In this document: one piece after another, positions 17,447-27,071 of the stretch
How positions within the stretch are numbered: the first letter of the stretch is position 1
Layout of the letters: each line of letters starts with the position of its first letter
Notes under the pieces: model-generated
Told to the model about the DNA's origin: nothing
Database searches by the model: none
The model's input: only the letters and a program-made list of their open reading frames with translations
NCBI GenBank assembly: GCA_030682375.1
Contig: JAUXOL010000007.1
Location: forward strand, 1 to 56,696
Length of the DNA: 56,696 nt
Direction of reading: 5' to 3'
Origin: Gallionella sp.
Lineage (GTDB): Bacteria; Pseudomonadota; Gammaproteobacteria; Burkholderiales; Gallionellaceae
Position numbers and translations under genes: made by a program

Positions 17447-19554
17447 AATTGTTGGTAAGTTGAACAACGCTCGAGCAATTCTTCGTGACGGCCGCTATCC
17501 ATCAAGCGGCCGTGCTGCATCACCAGGATGGCGTCGGCATCGACCAGCGTCGAAAGACGGTGCGAGATCATCACGACCGTCTTGCCGACCGCGATGCGCG
17601 AGAGATTATTGATGAAGATCGCCTCGCTCTCGGGATCGAGCGCGCTGGCGGCCTCGTCGAGGATCAAGACACGCGGCTTCGACAGCAAGGCGCGCGCGAT
17701 CGACAGACGCTGCTTCTGTCCGCCGCTCAGGTTGCTGGCATTCTCTTCCAGCAAGGTGTCGTACCCCTGAGGCAATCTCTCGATGAACTCGTCGGCCCCG
17801 GCCGCCTGCGCCACCTCGACGATCTCCTCGAAGGTCGCATCGGGACGCGTCATGGAGATGTTCTCGCGCACCGTGCCGCGGAACAGGAAGTTCTCCTGCA
17901 GCACCACGCCGATCTGCTTGCGCAAATGCGCGAGATCGATCTCGCGCGCATCGACGCCATCGAAACGCACCACACCTTCCTGCACCGGATAGAGCCCCTG
18001 TATCAGCTTGGTCAGCGTGGTCTTGCCGGAGCCGCTGCGCCCCACGATACCGACCACCGCCCCGGCCGGTATCCTGAAGCTGGCGCGGTCGAGCGCGGAA
18101 GTAGTCGCGCCCGGATAACGGAACGTCACATTGTCGAAGACAATCTCGCCGTTCAGAGTCGAACGCAAACCGCCTGCACCGAGACGCCCCTCGGGCGGCC
18201 GGTTCATGATCTCGCCCAGCATGCGCACCGACAGCGCCGTCTGCTGGTATTCGTTGATCAGGCCGACGATCTGGGTCAGCGGGGAAACCACGCGCCCCGA
18301 GATCATCTGGAAGGCGATCAGCGCACCGACCGTCATGGTCTGGTCGAACACATCCTGCGCACCTATCACGATGACCACGACCGGCAATATCTTTTCCAGG
18401 AAACTGGTCAGCGAACCTCCGGTGATCCCCAGATGCCCGACCTGATAATGCGCATTGATCGCCGCCGCCGAGGATTGCTCCCAGGTGCGCCGCTGCTTGG
18501 GCTCGATCGCCAGCGCCTTCACCGTGCGCATGCCATGGATGGTCTCCACCAGCAACGCCTGGCGCTTGCCCTCTGCGGAATAGAGCGCATCCAGGCGACG
18601 GCGGAAGGTGGGCAGCAGCACCGCGATGACGGCGGCGATGACGATGGCGAACGCCAGCACGATCAAGGCCAGCTTGAACGAGTAATAGAACAGGATGGGC
18701 AGGAAGATCAGCAGCCCTACCGTGTCCAGCGCCGTGAAGAACAGCCTGCCGGTCAGGAAGTTGCGGATGCTCTCCAGCTGCTGCACATGGCGCACGATCA
18801 CACCCGCCGAATGCGTCTCGAAATAATCAATCGGCAACGACAGCAGGTGACTGAACGTCCGGCAGGTCAGGCGTATATCGATCTTGTTGGTCGCGGCCAG
18901 CAGCAATATCTGGCGCAAGTAGCCGAACACCGACTCGAAGATCATCGCGATCAGGATGCCGATGCCCAGCACCCACAGCGTCGACGAGCTCTGATGGACC
19001 AGCACCTTGTCGATCACCAGCTGGAAGAAGATAGGTGAAGACAGCGCCAGCACCTGCAGGATGATGGCGGCGATGGCGATATCGCGGAAGGCGATCTTCT
19101 GGCGCAGTATCTCGGGGACGAACCAGCGCAACCCGAATGGCTGGTTGGCGTCCGTCATGCTCGTCTTGCGCTTCAGCAACAACACGTGACCTTGCCAGCG
19201 CGTGGCGAACTGGTCGCGCGTCAGCGTCAGCACCGCCCCCATGTTCTCCAGCGGATCGAGGATCGCCAGCCGGTCACCTTCCAGCGCCCCCACCACGATG
19301 ACGCTGTTGCCGTTATTGAGGCGCGCAAGAATCGGATACACCCCCTCTTGGGAATGCAGCTCGTCCCACGAGAACTGGGCCAGCTTCGCCTTGAACCCGA
19401 TATCCCCGGCGATACGCATCAACAGCGCCTCACCGGGCTCCTCCGCCTCCAGGGCGTACTCATGGATCAAACGATCCGGATTGACCGGCATGCGGTGATG
19501 CTGTGCTATCGCGGTCAGACACTGGATGGCGGTGTGGGGAAACTGTTTTTCCAT
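17419..19554 (-). CDS. type I secretion ABC transporter with C39-like domain
   Basis: 711 residues, HlyB/LapB-like. The N-terminal domain (1-135) has the C39 peptidase fold pattern but no catalytic Cys-His arrangement (HTAIQCLTAIAQHHRMPVN), so it is a degenerate substrate-docking domain, as in exporters of RTX proteins. Six membrane helices lie at about 155-430. The nucleotide-binding domain has Walker A GRSGSGKT (about 504), signature LSGGQ (about 607) and Walker B VLILDEAAS. It should power export of a large C-terminally signalled substrate; the giant repeat protein at the other end of the block is the obvious candidate. Confidence 0.94.
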   Translation of the reverse strand: MEKQFPHTAIQCLTAIAQHHRMPVNPDRLIHEYALEAEEPGEALLMRIAGDIGFKAKLAQFSWDELHSQEGVYPILARLNNGNSVIVVGALEGDRLAILDPLENMGAVLTLTRDQFATRWQGHVLLLKRKTSMTDANQPFGLRWFVPEILRQKIAFRDIAIAAIILQVLALSSPIFFQLVIDKVLVHQSSSTLWVLGIGILIAMIFESVFGYLRQILLLAATNKIDIRLTCRTFSHLLSLPIDYFETHSAGVIVRHVQQLESIRNFLTGRLFFTALDTVGLLIFLPILFYYSFKLALIVLAFAIVIAAVIAVLLPTFRRRLDALYSAEGKRQALLVETIHGMRTVKALAIEPKQRRTWEQSSAAAINAHYQVGHLGITGGSLTSFLEKILPVVVIVIGAQDVFDQTMTVGALIAFQMISGRVVSPLTQIVGLINEYQQTALSVRMLGEIMNRPPEGRLGAGGLRSTLNGEIVFDNVTFRYPGATTSALDRASFRIPAGAVVGIVGRSGSGKTTLTKLIQGLYPVQEGVVRFDGVDAREIDLAHLRKQIGVVLQENFLFRGTVRENISMTRPDATFEEIVEVAQAAGADEFIERLPQGYDTLLEENASNLSGGQKQRLSIARALLSKPRVLILDEAASALDPESEAIFINNLSRIAVGKTVVMISHRLSTLVDADAILVMQHGRLMDSGRHEELLERCSTYQQLWNQQTSHL

Positions 19555-19603
19555 TTAGTGCATGAATATATGAAGTTTGCGTTCGGGTAGGCAGTCGGAC
19601 ATA

Positions 19604-20350
19604 TCAGGCATCGCCAGCGCTCATCACGGCCAGGAGCTCCTGATAATTCTTGAGCTGGCAATGCGCCTTGAACAGATCCAGGATGGGCCCGGACTTGATC
19701 TTGTTTTTCAAGGCCGGCGCCAGTTCAAGCAAATACTTCTCCGGAACGAAGATGGGCATGTTCGCCGGGCCATGGAAACCGAACGGCTGGCCGACGACCT
19801 GTCCGGTCTCGAAGGAAAATTGCGAGGCCAGCTCTATCGGTGCGAAACGCAGCCCCTGCTCTTCCAGATAGTTCCGGTACATGCGGCAGATGACGATATC
19901 CTCGATGCCGCCGAAAGGAACTTCAGGCGCGCGACGTATCTTCACGTCCTTGCATGCGTTCAGCAGCTTCCTGCTCCGCAGGCAAAACCCGCCGTTCCCC
20001 ACCTTGAACTCGTCCTCTGCCCACGCCCAGGGCGCGCCGATGTAATCGTACTTGAGGAACTCCGGCTGCCAGCGTTCCGGGTTGGCGATGAAGCCATCCC
20101 AATGCACGATCAAGATGTATTCGGTCGAGACGAAGGGCCACATGCATTTCAGCACGAACTCGCTATAGCTATCCATGGAGTCGAAGCGCTGAGTCTCGAC
20201 GAACTTCTCGCCCAATCCCAGCGGCTTGCCGCCGAAGAACAGCACGCCTTCGACATCGAGCCCGAGCAGCGACTGCTTGACGGCAAAACGGGTCAGTTCA
20301 TGTGAGGCGGGATCGGTGTCGATCGCGACTATCGTAATGGGGTAGCGCAT
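19604..20350 (-). CDS. DUF5672-type putative glycosyltransferase
   Basis: 248 residues. Features of the DUF5672 family are visible: ILIVHWDGFIANPERWQPEF, YDYIGAPW, VGNGGFCLRSRKLL and EDIVICRMY. The family is found among cell-surface glycan loci and has a GT-A-like core, but activity is not established. A single HWDG element could take the place of a DxD motif. It sits between the ABC exporter and UDP-xylose synthase genes on the same strand. Confidence 0.75.
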   Translation of the reverse strand: MRYPITIVAIDTDPASHELTRFAVKQSLLGLDVEGVLFFGGKPLGLGEKFVETQRFDSMDSYSEFVLKCMWPFVSTEYILIVHWDGFIANPERWQPEFLKYDYIGAPWAWAEDEFKVGNGGFCLRSRKLLNACKDVKIRRAPEVPFGGIEDIVICRMYRNYLEEQGLRFAPIELASQFSFETGQVVGQPFGFHGPANMPIFVPEKYLLELAPALKNKIKSGPILDLFKAHCQLKNYQELLAVMSAGDA

Positions 20351-20368
20351 TTCTCTCTTTCCCGGATC

Positions 20369-21304
20369 TCAGTCCAGTATCGACTTGAAGTAGGCGATGG
20401 TCTCTTTCAATCCATCCTCCAGATTGACCTTCGGCTGCCAGCCCAGCTTGTCCTTGGCGAGCGAAATGTCCGGCTGGCGCTGGCGCGGGTCGTCCAGCGG
20501 CAACGGCTTGTGTTCGATACGAGACTTCGAGCCGGTAAGCTGCAATATCTTTTCCGCCAGTTCGAGCATGGAGAACTCGCCGGGGTTGCCCAGATTGATC
20601 GGCCCCGTCACGCCCTTGGGCGTGTCCATCATGCGCATCATCCCGTCGAGCAGGTCGTCCACATAACAGAAGCTGCGGGTCTGCGAACCGTCGCCGTACA
20701 TGGTGAGCGGCTCGTTCCTGAGCGCCTGGACGATGAAGTTGCTGACCACCCGGCCGTCGTTAGGGTGCATGCGCGGGCCGTAGGTGTTGAACAGCCGGAC
20801 GACCTTGATATCGACGTTGTACTGACGCCAGTAGTCGAAGAACAGAGTCTCGGCGCAACGCTTGCCCTCGTCGTAGCACGAACGGATACCGATGGGATTC
20901 ACGCGACCCAAATAGCCTTCGGGCTGGGGATGCACTTCCGGATCGCCGTAAACCTCGCTGGTCGATGCTTGCAGGATGCGCGCGCCCACGCGCTTGGCCA
21001 GCCCCAGCATGTTGATCGCGCCATGTACGCTGATCTTGGTGGTCTGCACCGGATCGTGCTGGTAATGGATAGGGCTCGCCGGACAGGCTAGGTTATAGAT
21101 GCGATCCACTTCGACGTACAGCGGCAGCGTCACATCGTGCCGTATCAGTTCGAAATTCGGCTTGCCTATCAGATGCAGGACGTTCTTCTTGCTGCCGGTG
21201 AAGAAATTGTCCACGCACACGACATCCTGCCCTGCGGCCACCAGACGATCGCACAAATGACTGCCCAGAAAGCCCGCACCGCCGGTAATCAGAACTCTTT
21301 CCAT
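20369..21304 (-). CDS. UDP-glucuronate decarboxylase (UDP-xylose synthase)
   Basis: 311 residues, extended SDR. NAD site GGAGFLGSH (8-16); catalytic T115/S116, E117 ([15 protein letters not shown]) and Y144xxxK148 (SCYDEGKR). The YDEGKR motif plus ARG-containing substrate region ([19 protein letters not shown]) is diagnostic for UXS. It converts UDP-glucuronate to UDP-xylose. No UDP-glucose dehydrogenase is in the window, so the precursor must come from elsewhere. It provides one of the sugars of this glycan block. Confidence 0.93.
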   Translation of the reverse strand: MERVLITGGAGFLGSHLCDRLVAAGQDVVCVDNFFTGSKKNVLHLIGKPNFELIRHDVTLPLYVEVDRIYNLACPASPIHYQHDPVQTTKISVHGAINMLGLAKRVGARILQASTSEVYGDPEVHPQPEGYLGRVNPIGIRSCYDEGKRCAETLFFDYWRQYNVDIKVVRLFNTYGPRMHPNDGRVVSNFIVQALRNEPLTMYGDGSQTRSFCYVDDLLDGMMRMMDTPKGVTGPINLGNPGEFSMLELAEKILQLTGSKSRIEHKPLPLDDPRQRQPDISLAKDKLGWQPKVNLEDGLKETIAYFKSILD

Positions 21305-21353
21305 TATCCCCCCTTACACTACAAGCTCGGCGGCCGCCTGTTACGGCAACACC

Positions 21354-22451
21354 TCATACCCGCCAGAGAAACCCATACAAACTGGCCGCGGCATCCAGCA
21401 TGCTCGCCAGCCTTACGTCGCCATGATGCCTGTCCATGGCATATTCATGGCGGCGGATTATCCCACGCTCGCCATGCCGATCAAACAATTCACATGCCCG
21501 CTGCACCAAGGCCGCAGGCTGGACGATATCGTCGGCGGCGTAATACAGCACGTCGTCGCGATGCGCATCCGCAAGCCAATGCGTGAAGCGCAGTGTATCC
21601 GGAATCAGCGGTATACCCCCGGTCGCCAGCGCATCGAACACCCGGATGGGAATGTCGTTCAGCACCGGCACGATCCAGTGCGATTTGTGCGCGGCCCATT
21701 CCTGCATCTTCTGCAGCTCGGTCATCTCATGGAACTGGTGGGAGCTGAAGCCGACGGAAGCGAAATGCGGCGACAAGGTCGCGACCACCCGGTTGCGGTA
21801 CTGGAACGGGCCGTAAGGGATGTGCTTCCCGAGCGGCTGGTTCGATCTTTCCGCGGAAACGAGTTCGCTGCGATGCTGTTCAAGGAATGGGGCCGTCCAC
21901 TGCGCCACGCCGGCCGCCACGGAATCGGTGATATTGACCGCATAACGCGACAACAGAAAATGGTTCTCGTGATGCGTGGGTGCGTACAGATCGCTATGCA
22001 CCGCCAACGGCACACTCAAGCCCAACCAATGGTGGTTGTCCCAATCCCAGACGATGAATATCGTTTCGGGGCAAGCGTTGAACACCGCGACGAAACCGGC
22101 GGGATCTCCGCCCTGATGCAGGTCGTTGTTGTTGACGATGACAATGCTACGCGCAAGCTGCCCGCTCGCTGTCGCCGCACGCTCCGGCGAGAAATAGCCG
22201 CGCTCCAGATAATCGCACGGCAGGCCTGTTCCCCTGGGCGCCAGATGCCTCAGGTTGTTGCTGATCCAGACCTTCTCCGGACGCACATCGGCGAACACCT
22301 CTTGCAGATGTTTGCGCCGCCGGTTCTTTGCAAGCGCCAGATGGAAGAACGCATCATGCTGATAGAGCTGTACCGTCTGCTCCATCATGCCCGCAGGAAA
22401 TGCGGCGCCGGGAAGCTGGCCGTAGCAGGCTGATATTCCGAAATCGCTCAT
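21354..22451 (-). CDS. putative glycosyltransferase (GT family 1-like C-terminal domain)
   Basis: 365 residues from the ATG at 22451, which overlaps the radical SAM stop by 4 bases. The C-terminal third has the pattern NDIPIRVFDALATGGIPLIPDTLRF, like the nucleotide-sugar-binding end of glycosyltransferases of the GT1/CgeB type. The N-terminal 200 residues are not recognisable to me. I infer a sugar-transfer role from this motif and the locus. Confidence 0.6.
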   Translation of the reverse strand: MSDFGISACYGQLPGAAFPAGMMEQTVQLYQHDAFFHLALAKNRRRKHLQEVFADVRPEKVWISNNLRHLAPRGTGLPCDYLERGYFSPERAATASGQLARSIVIVNNNDLHQGGDPAGFVAVFNACPETIFIVWDWDNHHWLGLSVPLAVHSDLYAPTHHENHFLLSRYAVNITDSVAAGVAQWTAPFLEQHRSELVSAERSNQPLGKHIPYGPFQYRNRVVATLSPHFASVGFSSHQFHEMTELQKMQEWAAHKSHWIVPVLNDIPIRVFDALATGGIPLIPDTLRFTHWLADAHRDDVLYYAADDIVQPAALVQRACELFDRHGERGIIRRHEYAMDRHHGDVRLASMLDAAASLYGFLWRV

Positions 22452-23989
22452 GCTTGCGTCGATGTCGATTCGCGATACAGCGATTGCGGCAGGCCCTGCC
22501 CCATGGAGTGCTCGTACCGGATAGCAGATTTCGCGTCGTAGAAGGGGATGGACAAGGCGGCGCGAACTTCTCTTTCGACCTGGTCGCGCAAGGCCACGAT
22601 CCGGTCCGCAGACAAATGGTCGGTGTACACATAGGACTTGTATCCACCATTGGGATCGCCCTTGTAATAGTCCGGCGTCTCGGTGTAATCCAGTTCGTAG
22701 GCATGCAACCGGTCGCCGGTCTTTTTGTGCGTGTATGTCCAGATGCCCGGCAGTTCGGGATGACGAGTAGCCAGATCGTAGTAGGGCGTGCCGGGATAGG
22801 TGGTGATCACCGTGCAGTCGAAGTCGTCCACCTTGCACGCGATCAACCAGTCGCGCACATCGAGTATGGATTGCTCGCTCTCGCCGGGATGCCCGACCGA
22901 CATCAGCGCCTTCACCTTGAGGCCGTGCTTCTTGGCGAACTCGACGGCGCGCGTGTTGTCTTCGATGGTGGCGATCTTGTCGATGTTCTCAAGGATGCGC
23001 GGATTGGCCGCTTCGAAACCGCAAAGCACCCAGCGGAAGCCTGCACGGTACATCGCCTCGGCCTGCTCGTCGGTAAACAGCTCGGATTTGATGAAGCCGC
23101 GCAGCCTGAACTCCGTCCCGAGTTCGATCTGCAGCGCATGTATCGCATTCATCAATTCGACGAAGCTCTTGCTGACATTCAATTCGTCGTCGTAGAACAT
23201 GAAGCCGGTATAGCCGTACTTCTCATGCAGCATGCGTATCTCGCCGACGATGGACTCCACGCTGCGATTCCGTATCACGCGCAGGCTGCGCGAATTGCGC
23301 CCGCCGCAGAACCCGCAATGGAACGGGCATCCCAGCTGCGCGATCAGGCTGGTCGCGGGGAACCCTTCGATCTGATAGCTGTAGCTCGGCAAGTCGACCA
23401 GATGGCGCGCGGGCATCGGCAGCGCCTCATACTGCGCATTGCTCATGAACATCCCGCCCTTCGCATCGTCCCCGTCGATGACTCGTCCGCAATTCGGATC
23501 GAAGGCTTCCAGCGCTGCGAACTCTCCGTCCCCGGAGACCATGATATCGAATATGCCCTCCAGCACCTCGGCGGCCTTGGAGGCTCGGCCATCGAACACC
23601 TTGAGCTTGTCGCGCTCGACCTTGAGCGCGGAATAAGTCAGCGTGACATGAGGGCCGCCCAGCACAATACGCAAACCGGGCGCGGCCTCGCGTATGGTGC
23701 GAGCGATCTTTACGGCCGAAGGCAACTGGGGCGTGGTGCAAGTGATCCCGATCCAGTCCAGAGTCACATCGGCCAGATGATCGCGAACCACCTCGAGGTA
23801 GTTGGACACGCCGGACAGATCCAGCACCCCGACTTTCGCGCCGCGCTGCTCCAATGCCGCAGCCACGCGCAACACGCCCAGACTGACGAACACACGCTCG
23901 TCCAGCAGGAAGGGGGATGGCGGAATCACCAGCGTCACGTGCTTGCCGTTCAACCGAACAGCGGGCTTGTACATTCCGATTGGTTCCAT
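22448..23989 (-). CDS. B12-binding radical SAM protein
   Basis: 513 residues. The N-terminal part (about 15-165) is a cobalamin-binding fold (IPPSPFLLDERVFVSLGVLRVAAAL, LRIVLGGPHVTLT). The radical SAM domain has the 4Fe-4S motif C221-x3-C225-x2-C228 (CPFHCGFC). The family includes methylases and enzymes modifying sugars, lipids and peptides. The substrate cannot be read from sequence. Its place inside a glycan/export block, overlapping a glycosyltransferase gene, suggests C-methylation or rearrangement of a sugar or of the exported protein. Confidence 0.85.
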   Translation of the reverse strand: MEPIGMYKPAVRLNGKHVTLVIPPSPFLLDERVFVSLGVLRVAAALEQRGAKVGVLDLSGVSNYLEVVRDHLADVTLDWIGITCTTPQLPSAVKIARTIREAAPGLRIVLGGPHVTLTYSALKVERDKLKVFDGRASKAAEVLEGIFDIMVSGDGEFAALEAFDPNCGRVIDGDDAKGGMFMSNAQYEALPMPARHLVDLPSYSYQIEGFPATSLIAQLGCPFHCGFCGGRNSRSLRVIRNRSVESIVGEIRMLHEKYGYTGFMFYDDELNVSKSFVELMNAIHALQIELGTEFRLRGFIKSELFTDEQAEAMYRAGFRWVLCGFEAANPRILENIDKIATIEDNTRAVEFAKKHGLKVKALMSVGHPGESEQSILDVRDWLIACKVDDFDCTVITTYPGTPYYDLATRHPELPGIWTYTHKKTGDRLHAYELDYTETPDYYKGDPNGGYKSYVYTDHLSADRIVALRDQVEREVRAALSIPFYDAKSAIRYEHSMGQGLPQSLYRESTSTQA

Positions 23990-24016
23990 TGATTCTCCCG
24001 TTGGCTGGCGCTTCCG

Positions 24017-25579
24017 CTACGCCAGCTTCTTTCTGTATATAAAGCAGCCGCAGCCATGCCTTTGCTGATCGATCACTGCGGGTGCGGGATTGTCGACCAT
24101 CCCCACGCGGACCGCATCGTCCGGAATCAGACTGTACTCGACCAATTCGAGCGGCTGCGTCATCGCCTGCACCTGTTCGAAGGAATATATCCGATGAGCG
24201 TTAAATTGCAATCTGGATTGGCCTACCGGCACGACGAACAGCATCAAACCGCCGGGCTTCAGCACACGCACCAGCTCGGCAACCGCGATACGGTCGCCCG
24301 CAGGATTGAGGGCATCCCCATAGCGCCCAAGACCGATATGTTCGATGGTGTGCATGCAGGAGACCGCCGGCAATGAGTCCGACTCATACCCAAGAGACAG
24401 CAGATCGCAACTGCGGCATTCGAGATTGGACAGAAAGACTTGCGGCGGCCGGAAGTCGTGCAACACGACCTTGCTGACCGCGGAGGCCAGGGTCGCGAAA
24501 TTCAATGTCGAGCCGAAGTCGTATATCTGCTCGATACGATGCTCCAGCAGCTTTCTGATCGCCCATGCAGGATGATACAAATAGTGCGGCTCGATCGGAT
24601 GGACGCCGACATCGTCGTCCAGGCAAGGGAACAACTGGGACGGGTCCGCCTGCATCACGCCCGCCCCCATCGAAATGGCCGCGGACTGGAACTTGTAATA
24701 GGACGCGGTGAAGTATCCCCATTTGACCTTGTCCTTCACATCCGGCAAGGAAGAGTTCTTCGAGACCACGCCCGCCACACGCGCCCACCTGTCCGGCGCT
24801 GGATTCAGTTCGGAGTCCAGCAGCCAGGGCGCGGTCGGCGCGAAGACGATGGAGCCGGAAGCCTCGCCCAGATATGCGGCCCACCACGAGAAGGTCGAAT
24901 TGGCGACAACAAAATGATCGCAAGTCGACAGCAGCATGAAATCGCTCAGATGATCCCGCGTATTCACCACCGTCACCCGCGCCTCGCCGGCCAATGAGCC
25001 CAGCATATTGCTCGTATACAGAGGCTCGTCGGTGAACACGAAGAATTCGACGTCGCCCGCGAATTTCCGCTGGAACCAGCGTATGGTTTCCAGGTAGTAC
25101 TCGTCCGCACATACGCCCAGATGCTGATAGTCGCTTCTTCGAACATGCAAGCCGACTGCACGCCCGAACTGTCTGGGCAAGCTCCTGCCTGCCAGCCATT
25201 GGTTCCTGAAGTTGATCAGATCGGTCTTGATGGCGATGGCATCGGGAAGGAAACAGCGCTCGCTCTGGAAGTAGCCGTCCACAGCGAGTACGCTCACCCC
25301 GCCCGCAAACTGTGAGCCGATGGCCGCCGACAGCTTGTCCGCCTCTTCTTCACGGATCACCGGCATGGATGCAGTGATGTTTTCCAGCTTCACCTTGCCG
25401 GGAAATATCTGGTCGATCTCCAGCTTTCTTCCGATCGCATCGCCCGCCAACAATATCGACGCGTCGAAATACAATTCTGCGCCGAACTCGCGCGCCAGCC
25501 GCACGGCACAGGCATATTGAAACAGTTGGTTACCGAGTCCGCCCTTGAGCCTGAAAATCAATTTTTTTGTTTTACTCAA
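24017..25579 (-). CDS. alpha-1,2-fucosyltransferase-like (GT11) fused to a DUF268 methyltransferase-like domain
   Basis: 520 residues in two parts. Residues 1-275 are GT11: GGLGNQLFQYA (13-23), HVRRSDY (145-151, the GDP-fucose site HxRRxD) and NSTFSWWAAYL. Residues about 330-515 match DUF268: IYDFGSTLNF, MHTIEHIGLGRYGD, ELVRVLKPGGLMLFVVPVG and FNAHRIYSFEQV, which has the look of a SAM methyltransferase. The fusion implies transfer of a deoxyhexose coupled to methylation. No frameshift or stop separates the parts. No GDP-fucose synthesis genes are in the window, so the donor may differ from fucose. Confidence 0.85.
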   Translation of the reverse strand: MSKTKKLIFRLKGGLGNQLFQYACAVRLAREFGAELYFDASILLAGDAIGRKLEIDQIFPGKVKLENITASMPVIREEEADKLSAAIGSQFAGGVSVLAVDGYFQSERCFLPDAIAIKTDLINFRNQWLAGRSLPRQFGRAVGLHVRRSDYQHLGVCADEYYLETIRWFQRKFAGDVEFFVFTDEPLYTSNMLGSLAGEARVTVVNTRDHLSDFMLLSTCDHFVVANSTFSWWAAYLGEASGSIVFAPTAPWLLDSELNPAPDRWARVAGVVSKNSSLPDVKDKVKWGYFTASYYKFQSAAISMGAGVMQADPSQLFPCLDDDVGVHPIEPHYLYHPAWAIRKLLEHRIEQIYDFGSTLNFATLASAVSKVVLHDFRPPQVFLSNLECRSCDLLSLGYESDSLPAVSCMHTIEHIGLGRYGDALNPAGDRIAVAELVRVLKPGGLMLFVVPVGQSRLQFNAHRIYSFEQVQAMTQPLELVEYSLIPDDAVRVGMVDNPAPAVIDQQRHGCGCFIYRKKLA

Positions 25580-25616
25580 TTTTCCCCAACCATTCTCAGG
25601 TTAATCACCGATATAT

Positions 25617-26504
25617 CTAACTGCAGCAAGCATCCCCGCCCAATCCCGACTCGAGGCCGATCTGCGGAGACCATCCGGGCAAAGGCTTTCCTCCGCGCCA
25701 GGGTTCCATGACCTCGCGCTCGCGATAGTCGCGCCCTCCCCACTGCACCGGCACGGTCACGCCTCGCACATGCTCCAGAATGGCCACCAACTCCTTCAGA
25801 CGCACAGGGCGTCCCGAGGATACTGCATAACATTCATGTCCGCGGACCTGATCCGCCAACAAGCGCTCCGCCGCAACCAGATAAGCCCTGACCACATCGT
25901 CCACATGTACCAGGTCTATCTTTTGTTCACCCGGCGACATGGGCAGCGTCTGCTGCGTTCTGGCGGCATCTTCAAGCAGGTGGATCAGCTTGCGGCGAGT
26001 GTCGCCGGAACCATAAGTATCGAACAATTCCAGTGTGATCGCGCGCAGTCCGCAAGCCTCGACATAGTATTGCAGAATCGCCCCGAATGCCTGCTTAGTC
26101 GCGGCATACAGATTGACCGGGCTGTACGCCATGCCTTGATAATGTTGCCAGGACGTCCCGGTATCCACCAGCCTGTCGCAGTTCGCCTGATGCATGGCCT
26201 CGATCAGCTGGGCGGAGAATTGCACATTGGATTGCATCAACGGAACCACGTCCTCTACCCTGTGGCTGGACAGGAACAGCGACGCCAGATGGAACACCAC
26301 ATCAGGGCGAGCCTCGCGCATCATGCTCACGAGACTCTCCGTGCTGCCGTCGTGATGGTGGACCTGCACTCGCGACTGATCCCACAAACTGCGGCTCAGC
26401 GGCTTGCGGATGACGACATGCACCTGCCAGCCTGCAACCAGCAGGCCGTTGACCAGATGAGATCCGATGAATCCCGTGCTCCCGGTCACCAGGGCGGTCT
26501 TCAT
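25617..26504 (-). CDS. NAD(P)-dependent sugar epimerase/reductase (extended SDR)
   Basis: 295 residues from the ATG at 26504, which overlaps the upstream epimerase stop (4 bases) and gives the proper N-terminus KTALVTGSTGFIGSHL. NAD(P) motif TGSTGFIG; active site TGTSW...Y and LYAATK (YxxxK). Such enzymes reduce or epimerise nucleotide-bound 4-keto sugars. Following rfbF, rfbG, rfbH and an RmlC-like epimerase, the best match to known pathways is a final 4-ketoreductase such as AscF or paratose/abequose synthase. Confidence 0.82.
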   Translation of the reverse strand: MKTALVTGSTGFIGSHLVNGLLVAGWQVHVVIRKPLSRSLWDQSRVQVHHHDGSTESLVSMMREARPDVVFHLASLFLSSHRVEDVVPLMQSNVQFSAQLIEAMHQANCDRLVDTGTSWQHYQGMAYSPVNLYAATKQAFGAILQYYVEACGLRAITLELFDTYGSGDTRRKLIHLLEDAARTQQTLPMSPGEQKIDLVHVDDVVRAYLVAAERLLADQVRGHECYAVSSGRPVRLKELVAILEHVRGVTVPVQWGGRDYREREVMEPWRGGKPLPGWSPQIGLESGLGGDACCS

Positions 26505-27070
26505 CGTCTCGCGCTCCCGGCCCTGTCGGCATAAACGAACGGACTCTCGAACTCGGCGAGACGCGGGAAGTTGGCATCCCGCTCCGAAACCAGCGGCACA
26601 CTGGCAGGCCAATCTATCCCGGCGGAATCCCAGCGTATCCCCGCATCATTATTCGCGGCATACATACTCGTCACCTTGTATTGCATGACGACATCGTCAC
26701 TCAATGCATAGAAACCATGGGCCACGCCCGGAGCGATATAGAGCATGTTCCCCGACTCCGCGCTCAGTTCTATGGTCGCCGCCTGCTTATAGGTCGGCGA
26801 CCCCGCCCGCAGGTCGACGATGGCATCCAGCACTCTTCCGTCCAGGCAGTAGACCAGCTTGTAGTGTTCATGCGGCGGCGTCTGGAAATGCAACCCTCTC
26901 AGCACGCCCTTATGCGAGACCGAATAATATTCTTCGGCGAACTCGGTGATGAGACCATGCTCCGCAAAGACATCCTTCTGAAAAGTTTTTACGAAGCGCC
27001 CACGAGCATCCGTCCTGATCTGGGGGAATAACTGATAACACCCCGGGATGATCGTTTTCTCTACGCGCAT
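26501..27070 (-). CDS. RmlC-like nucleotide-sugar epimerase
   Basis: 189 residues, cupin fold of the dTDP-4-dehydrorhamnose 3,5-epimerase family: DARGRFVKTFQKDVF, EEYYSVSHKGVLRGLHFQTPP (catalytic His in LRGLHFQ), CLDGRVLDAIVDLR and APGVAHGFYALSD. There are no dTDP-rhamnose partners (rmlA, B, D) here; instead it lies in a CDP-sugar pathway. By analogy with Yersinia AscE it may epimerise C5 of a CDP-3,6-dideoxy-4-ketohexose. Confidence 0.85.
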   Translation of the reverse strand: MRVEKTIIPGCYQLFPQIRTDARGRFVKTFQKDVFAEHGLITEFAEEYYSVSHKGVLRGLHFQTPPHEHYKLVYCLDGRVLDAIVDLRAGSPTYKQAATIELSAESGNMLYIAPGVAHGFYALSDDVVMQYKVTSMYAANNDAGIRWDSAGIDWPASVPLVSERDANFPRLAEFESPFVYADRAGSARR

Positions 27071-27071
27071 G

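Noticed and set aside
26501..27070. The RmlC-like gene as a dTDP-rhamnose enzyme
   Set aside because: No rmlA, rmlB or rmlD is nearby; all neighbours belong to a CDP-sugar pathway.
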